In this document: one piece after another, positions 57,464-64,000 of the stretch
How positions within the stretch are numbered: position 1 is the first letter of the stretch
Layout: every line of letters starts with the position of its first letter
Assembly: GCA_037074505.1 (NCBI GenBank)
Contig: CM073482.1
Location: 9,558,001-9,622,000, forward strand
Direction of reading: 5' to 3'
Length of the DNA stretch: 64,000 bases
Origin: Albizia julibrissin
Taxonomy: Eukaryota > Streptophyta > Magnoliopsida > Fabales > Fabaceae
Position numbers and translations under genes: made by a program
Notes under the pieces: model-generated
The model's database searches: none
The model's input: only the letters and a program-made list of their open reading frames with translations
Told to the model about the DNA's origin: nothing

Positions 57464-57830
57464 TATCCGGGTTAACGATGGAGTTGGGGTAGGGGCTAAG
57501 TCCCCGAAAGAGTCTCACATCGTCTGGAGGACGAGGTCTTGGGTGCTATATAAGCAGGCGTAATCCTTCTCCCTAACAGCTAGTTTTTGGGGGGTCTGTG
57601 GTCGCTTTAGCTTGTTTGGTATCAGAGCCACGTTCATCTGAGTGGTGGTAGGGTGTTGTGTGCCTATTGGGGAACCAAAGGTAGCCACCCAGTGCCCGGG
57701 TTAACGATGGAGTTGAGGCAGGGGCTAAATCCCCCGAAAGAGTCCCACATCGCCTGGAGGACGGGGTCTTGGGTGCTATATAAGCGGGCGTAACCCTTCC
57801 TCCTAATAGCTAGCTTTTGAGCGGTTTGAA
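57464..57830 (+). mobile_element. TRIM-like miniature LTR retrotransposon
   Basis: Two similar direct repeats of about 140 bp start near 57464 and 57693 with (T/C)CCGGGTTAACGATGGAGTT. They share CCCACATCG-like, TCTTGGGTGCTATATAAGC and CCTTC segments. The TATATAAGC looks like an LTR TATA box. Between them, TGGTATCAGAGCC (57617-57629) is a tRNA-Met primer-binding site, followed by only about 65 bp of interior. This is the layout of a terminal-repeat retrotransposon in miniature. The LTR ends are diverged and no target duplication is obvious. Confidence 0.7.
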
Positions 57831-59238
57831 AGAGATTTTATATTTAAGAATTAATTTATTAAAAAGAATTTATTCGAGAACTTCAAGACGGAGGAACCTG
57901 GATTACTTAACGAAAATACTCATTAAACTCTAACCTCAATTAGACAATGTTAGGCTAATAGATATATCTCTATTCGATTAACAAGTCATCCATTTGATCC
58001 CTAAACTTTAAGTCTAGCATTATTTTATCTAAATTCTATAATTAAATTAGTTTTCTCAAGCATCACTCAATTGAACCCAACAATTTTAGCGGTGGCCAAT
58101 CACCAATAAACACTAAGTAAGAGATAAAATCAACACATAAGTTTCATTAATCAATAAAAATAAATAAATAAAATTTTTTAATCCATCTAATAGTTCAAAG
58201 CAATCCTAAAATATGAAATTTAACTACTCATAGTCATAACCAAAACTAAATCAAAGCAATAATAATCCACATCAAAATAAGAGTTAACTGAGAGGAAAGA
58301 TAAGAAATTAGTAAAACCCAAAGATTGAACCTTAAATCTCTTCTAAACTTCAATTACCTTCAATTCTCTACAGCGTCCGCTGATCCAATGCACAATAACA
58401 CTTCTGGTTTTCAAATTAATTGCCTTCACAGTCCTCTCGTCCTCATGTGAAGATGATGACAAAACCCGAATGCCTCTCATTCCCTCCGTACTTGAACATG
58501 AGTTCTCCTCATATTTAAGTCATGTTTCTAGATCCTCATGCAATATCCCTCTAGCTAAATAAAATCAAACAAAAAGATAAAAAGATAAAAAAAAATAGAT
58601 AATGACGATGATAATAATAACAACTGAAATATATTTTATTTTTTATCTTAAATTATTATTTTTATTATTAATATCATTATTTTTATCTTTAATATTAAGA
58701 TCATTATTTTTATCCTAAACTCTGATATTTATAATGAAATCCCTCTAAATTGATATTTTATCAAAATCTCACTCAAATCCCTTTAATTTAATCTAGATGA
58801 CTCCCAAATATATTAAAATGTATCTTAAAAGTATCTAAAAATAAGAAGACATCATATTATACACAAAAAGTACAGGTTTCATATATAGAAAGTAAAGTAC
58901 TAATACTCAATCACATTTTTTGTTAGTTTTCTGGAATAGCGTTATTGTGATTTCTATGAAGAGAGATAATGATGTGATTTTGATATTTGAGAGGAAAGAA
59001 GACAGAATTGGCGCCATGTCTTGTTGGTTGGTTTGTTGGCTCCTCAATATCTCAAAGTTGATGTACTGTGAATGACTTGGGACTTTATATTGTTTCAATG
59101 TTCGAGGGAAAATGAGATTTTTGGAGTAAAATGGGGATATATAAAGCAGGAGCTAATTGCCAATTTTAGTTAGTGAACATATATATTTGTGCATCAAACA
59201 GTATATCTTTGTAAATATCAAATCACAAAACACACACA

Positions 59239-59292
<54 letters not shown>

Positions 59293-60965
59293 TACATGTG
59301 TGTGTACACACATATATACATATATGTTACATATACATATATATTTCTACACACGCTAATGTGCGCGCGCGCGCCAACCAATGTCAATACTCGCACATAT
59401 ATAAGAATTATACTATTTACAAGTCATAGATCATATACTCCTACTTTATATGCAAACTGTTTGGCTATATATAATAAATTATTAGGATTATGCAAAGTGT
59501 TTAATTAGACAGTAGCAAGGAAGTCACATTGAAGTTTGGCAATCTAGATCCTTTCTCTCTCTCAGTTTTCTGTGTTTGGGGGAGACATGCAGAAGGAACA
59601 AAAGCTTGATGTTTTTTCCCCCTTAAAAATGTCTCTCATACTCATTTAATTGCCTGTGTGATCATTCCCTGCATTCATTTAATTCTTCTAAATGTTTGTG
59701 AGAATGATGGGATGATGGAATAGTATAATACCAAAGTAAATAAGAAAGTGACATTTCAATTTGATGCTTATATTTTATTTGGGAATAGTTTAAATTAAAT
59801 ATAAGTATTCAAGCAAAAGTATAATTAAATTTAAATAATATCAATTTTATTTTTCATTTAAATTACTATCACTTTTAAATTAATTGGTGACAACTAAAAA
59901 ATTTTAAATATTTTTTTAAAGAAATATAACTAATATTGTATAGATTTTATCTAAATATTTTACATCAAGAATAAGTGCGTTATTTATTTCCTGAATTCCG
60001 AATCCAATTTCGAGAGCCCGAAAGCATAGCGGATTTTCTTAACTAGGCAACAAAAGAGTGAAAAGAATAAAAAGCAAATAGTTTTTGTCGTCTTGATATA
60101 TTGACTCGTCCAATTTTGTTGATATATCCTCAAAAAACAATATTTCTTTTTAATTTTTCAGGGACCCAAAACATGATTTTTTAAGCGATTGCTTAAAGTT
60201 TTGGTTGGAAGCTTATTATACGATTTGATTGCTAGAAGTTTTGAACTGAAATCTCGATGTTCATTGTGGTGAAAAAATCAATCTGTGAACATTTGTTCAA
60301 TTCCGATGCATACAATGACTGTTTGAATATATGCACATGGCACAACCGCTAGTCCTACATATAATAACTAGATAAATAATTTACAAAGATTAAAGAAATT
60401 AGTTATTTATAGAGAAATGTATATTAATTTTTCTGAAATAAGAAAAGTCATTTATTAGCCCTTATATTTAGATTGGGAGGTTGTAATAAATTAAGATAAC
60501 CTTTACACAAATTTATTGCTTGCAAAGAGTGTTACCTTAGCTTGTAGCGTATAGTAGACGATCTTTTCCACACTGCAAACAATCGCATTCATACACAATC
60601 TCAGAAGTCAAGGGGCAATATGTCCACGTTCTTTTTCTCAATCCACAGCATATAAAATTAATTTTAAAGGTCGAATATAACGGTCTATAAATCCAAACTC
60701 AATTTAACAGCTCTATACTTCATCACCATTTAAATAAAACTACTGAGCATACATTATAATAAGGTCCCAAAATAGTGTTAACCGTAAATAATGTTGCTGA
60801 AGTCAATCAGGGACCGTGAGTAGTGGGGGGAAAAGGGACGGATCTGACTGGCTCAAGATGCATCATGTGACAAAAGCTGTATAAGTTTATCTGCCCTTCA
60901 AGTACAGTAAATATGGCTGAGTTTAGCTGTCAGTCTAAAACTCTCTTTATGCCTGGATTTCAGAG
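57831..60965. other. Intergenic; no gene recognised
   Basis: AT-rich, with the simple-repeat block at 59248-59420. The last 100-150 bp before 60965 should be the 3' UTR of the minus-strand DENR gene. Confidence 0.5.
59248..59420. repeat. Compound alternating purine-pyrimidine microsatellite
   Basis: (TA)n, then CACACA/TATACA, TGTGTGTG, ACATATAT runs and a GTGCGCGCGCGCGC tract near 59362. Almost all alternating purine/pyrimidine, so capable of Z-DNA or cruciform structure. Confidence 0.85.
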
Positions 60966-62771
60966 TCAAGCAGCTGGGACCTTTTTTCCATCTTCTATGA
61001 AGAAAATTGCAGTTTCTGGGACCTGCAGGAGAGAGAGACAACATTTTTATCAGATCCATGTTTTGAATTTTCCAGAGAAAGGAATCAATGAACTGAGACA
61101 GAATCAGCCGCATGCTTAGCACATAAAAGGAACAAAGATTAGGCTCAACAGTATGCTTAGCACATAAAAGGAACAAAGATTAGGCTCAACAGTCGACCCA
61201 CGAGAAAATAACTCATTTGGATCAAAATCAGACAATGGGCGTAAGGCTATGGACTACTCTTCTATTTGAAAGAAAAAATGAGAAACTGTATTTTGATCCT
61301 ATTTATAAGTCACATCATTAGATTTTTGATATGAATATACAATTTTACTCTTCATTTATTATAATGTTGACTTTGTTTTCATCGGGTATATTATATTAAA
61401 TATGGGTAAAGTTGAAAAGTTGTTAAATTTTAATGCAAAGTTAATGGGGTTTAAGGTTTTTCTTGTTCTATGTAAAACATGCTGGAAATGACTAATAAAT
61501 GGGATCTGAGTAGTAAATTCCAGCAGATAGTGGTTCAACTAATTTCTTGTCAATATTTGTTGGCTTATGAGGATCGGCTGATTGTATCATGTTCTTTTAT
61601 GTGAAACAAGGGAACTCTTAGAAACTGGTTCACTAGGACATCTTATCTATAGGGCAAGGGAAAATATATTTTTATAGGGGGTGGCGGAGGCAGAGTGAGA
61701 ATGGTTAGACAGAAGTTTGGCTAGGTTTTGGTAAGGTCCTGGCCTCTTCTGAGTAAGGACATTCTTCTATTTAAAATTTTTCTCGTCAACCTTCATTTAA
61801 CATTTGTGTTTTCTACTTTTCTTGGGCTCATGTCTTTGAAATTCTAGCAGGAACTTGTGTTAGACTGAACTTAGTCACCAATGAATGTCAGAGAAGGGGT
61901 TGCAGAGTCAACAGATAAGGAAAAATGAGTTTTCATTATCAGCATCTCATCCAATAGGCAATAACAGGAAGCATGCCGCCTTAACCAATGTCAATATTTG
62001 TTACTTTCTATGCTCCATGCTCAAATCAGAACAACCACTCGTGCCCCTTATACAAATAAATGTGAATTTAACAACAGAAATGATCTTACTGAGATGTGAT
62101 AACACATTTTATTTCCTTTTCTCTCTCATTGATAGAAGGAAACGTGTATTTAATTGAATCATAGCATCATTAGAAAATTAAGAACGAAAGTGTCTTACAT
62201 CAGTCCACGTTTCTGTAATGAACTCCACAATGTCATAAGATATATCTCCTTGAACATCAATTTGCTCTTTCTCCGTTGGCCCCTGAAAACAATCAATGCA
62301 AAATACCGTGAGACACCATAGACAGATGCTAAACAAGTAATAAAACATCCACCAACTAAAAGCTGAACCTTCACAACAGAAGCTCCTGTAGCAAACTTTT
62401 TCCCAAGTTTCTTTGAAGCTTCACTGAGCTTGACACCTGAAATTTAATAAAAGAGGCAGAGGTAATGAAAAGAATGTAATGAATAATACAAGAGCTTATG
62501 ACCCAAAAAAATAAACAGGGCTACATATAGCTCACCAAAAAGGTCAAGGCCTTTCACAGTGGTAATGCATTTTCGTTTATTGCGAATAACCTTCTCAATG
62601 ACAACCTCCTGCTTCTCCTGAAAACAAGGGCCACTCTCATGAAATGATTGGAATCATTACTTGGTGTCAAAGGCTGGTCATGTCTAATTAGATAGCGTGG
62701 AGGAATGCCATGGAATACCTTTTTCTTTATCTTACCACCAGGAAGACGCTTGACTTCTTCCTGCTTAGGTG
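60966..62771 (-). CDS. DENR: DENR/TMA22-type translation factor, last five coding exons (5' part off window)
   Basis: Partial gene. Exons, 5' to 3': 62771-62719 (APKQEEVKRLPGGKIKKK), 62617-62536 (EKQEVVIEKVIRNKRK...LDLFG), 62436-62369 (VKLSEASKKLGKKFATGASV), 62282-62199 (GPTEKEQIDVQGDISYDIVE...), 61022-60966 (VPETAIFFIEDGKKVPAA, stop). All joins are GT-AG and in frame, about 114 residues. This is the SUI1/eIF1-like C-terminal domain of density-regulated protein, which with MCT-1 promotes 40S recycling and re-initiation in the cytoplasm. Basic KIKKK and RNKRK segments precede the fold, as in the family. Plant DENR is about 190-200 residues; the N-terminal Cys-containing part (YCGVC-type) was not found up to 64000, so its exons must lie beyond. 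The final intron is 1.18 kb and holds a MITE and a tandem duplication. Confidence 0.92.
61112..61193. repeat. Perfect 41-bp tandem duplication in the last DENR intron
   Basis: ATGCTTAGCACATAAAAGGA through GGCTCAACAGT occurs at 61112-61152 and 61153-61193 without a difference. It lies within about 100 bp of the intron's 3' splice site. Confidence 0.9.
61291..61510. mobile_element. Stowaway-like MITE in DENR intron
   Basis: Left TTTTGATCCTATTTATAAG after TA; right CTAATAAATGGGATCTGAG before TA. The interior matches 38048-38330. Confidence 0.5.
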
Positions 62772-64000
62772 CTAAAACATCAAAAGGATACTGTGAGGGA
62801 GTATTTGAGATGTTATTGTCATAACCAATATTCAAGCAGTAGAAAAACAACATGTCACATTATTACAGAATTAACTGGCCAAGAAATGTGTAACTCAACT
62901 AAATAAAGTATGATGGATGCCAAATTAAACATCCAAATTCATGGAATCAAGGGAAAAACAGTTACAGGTTACATCAAGTTGTATGGAACCGCCAATGTCT
63001 CATAAAGGAAAAAATGAATTTACAGTAAAAAAAAATAAAAGTTAATTACTTTGTGCATTTGCATTACTTCATTCAACCTTAGAACTGGAACAACTCAAAA
63101 ATTACTTAATTGCATACAAACATAAATTTTTTTCTCAAGTAGTACTTGTCAAAGTAAAAATCAAAGCACAGAAATAATATCTTAGAACATTAGCTGTGAA
63201 GTTTATTCACTATTTTGTTTTTTTGTTAACGAACTGCCAATTCCTTCATTTGCCACTTTGTTTAGTTTCTCACATTACATGACATCATGAACATTGAAAC
63301 TAGGGTATCCTTTTTGTTCTTTCTCTGTATTTTGAGAAATTTTAACTTTATTTGTGGATGGAACAGAACAAACGTAAAATGACTACTATTGTTGTGAATC
63401 AGTGAAAAATAAGCTACTTCTCCAAAGAGAAATGATCTACATTATGAGGCACTTTTCATAATTGGGGAACATGACATCTCATTGGAATGTTCAGATGCAA
63501 AAGTCTCTAGTAAAAGTAAAATATCGTAATGTATTCCAGCCAACAGGATAATTTAATAGTAAAGACAATAATGCGCAGGAAGCAGCCTGAGCCAAACTAA
63601 TAGAAACATTACAGCCTACAAGATAAAAGAAATATTAATGGACAAAAATTTAACCAGACGAACCACATCCACTCAGAAATTTAATTAAGCTTCATTGCAA
63701 GCGACAAAGGTTATAATTTTGTTCTACGATGAATATCAAATGAACTTTATTCTGAAAGGGGTAAAAAGCAAAGTACTTGTCTTTGCTATGACTGACAGAG
63801 AAGTGCATCTCATAGTTTGAAATGGTATTTATGCATTATATTAATGACTCAGATGACTGACCCTAAAAGGGGGTGATAATTAACAAAAAGGGGCTCATGA
63901 AAGTTATGGAGAAAAAAAGATTTAGAGTTAGTAATTTAGTATAGCTTCAATCATCACTTTACTAATAGTTTGAGTGACCATATTGAAAACGGGGGCCAAA
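62772..64000 (-). other. Intron and unassigned sequence of the DENR gene
   Basis: No further exon of DENR or other gene recognised. Since the exon at 62719-62771 begins with a split codon, an upstream exon must exist and this stretch is most simply one long intron. Confidence 0.5.

Noticed and set aside
59157..59508. Tyr/Ile-rich frames of about 90 codons
   Set aside because: Direct translation of TA/CA microsatellite.

Overview
This is AT-rich nuclear DNA from a flowering plant, almost certainly a dicot. The evidence is intron-containing genes of plant-only families, a gag-only Ty3 LTR retrotransposon primed by initiator tRNA-Met, and many plant-type MITEs, CACTA, MULE, SINE, TRIM and LINE pieces. 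The species cannot be named from sequence alone. No bacterial, organellar or viral gene was seen.

Layout. 1-15.7 kb: three tandem minus-strand copies of a small unrecognised gene (about 200 residues, Arg-rich N-terminus, Pro-rich middle, and a tail DLTLKL like an LxLxL/EAR motif). They sit in units that also share about 480 bp of non-coding sequence. The copies are decaying: a lost ATG in one, frameshifts in the others. Comparing units shows later insertions: a CACTA-type element carrying 12 CTCGAG palindromes, a SINE, two MULE/Stowaway MITEs and two Tourist-like MITEs. 16.5-25.6 kb: an ALE2-like receptor kinase gene on the minus strand. I reconstruct 19 coding exons and 1,225 residues, keeping one open frame throughout. 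Its extracellular Pro-rich region was enlarged by tandem duplication of phase-1 exons, and three introns appear to use GC donors. 25.6-40 kb: no host gene found; a MULE with a perfect 9-bp target duplication, several MITEs, and very short retroposed tails. 40.0-47.3 kb: a young gag-only LTR retrotransposon with near-identical 2.1-kb LTRs, each with five consecutive hairpins. Its 3' LTR is broken by a GC-rich array of six roughly 192-bp units in alternating orientation. 47.3-55.7 kb: MITEs, a small CACTA element and simple repeats. 55.9-56.8 kb: an intronless plus-strand DUF4408/DUF761 gene. 57.4-57.8 kb: a TRIM-like element. 60.9-62.8 kb: the last five coding exons of a DENR/TMA22-type translation factor on the minus strand; its 5' exons lie beyond the right edge.

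The host genes do not form a pathway. ALE2-like is a cell-surface kinase, DENR a ribosome recycling and re-initiation factor, and the DUF761 protein a small membrane-anchored protein of unclear role. The least explained structures are the alternating GC-rich palindromic array, the CTCGAG cluster in the CACTA element, and the three-copy DLTLKL gene family.
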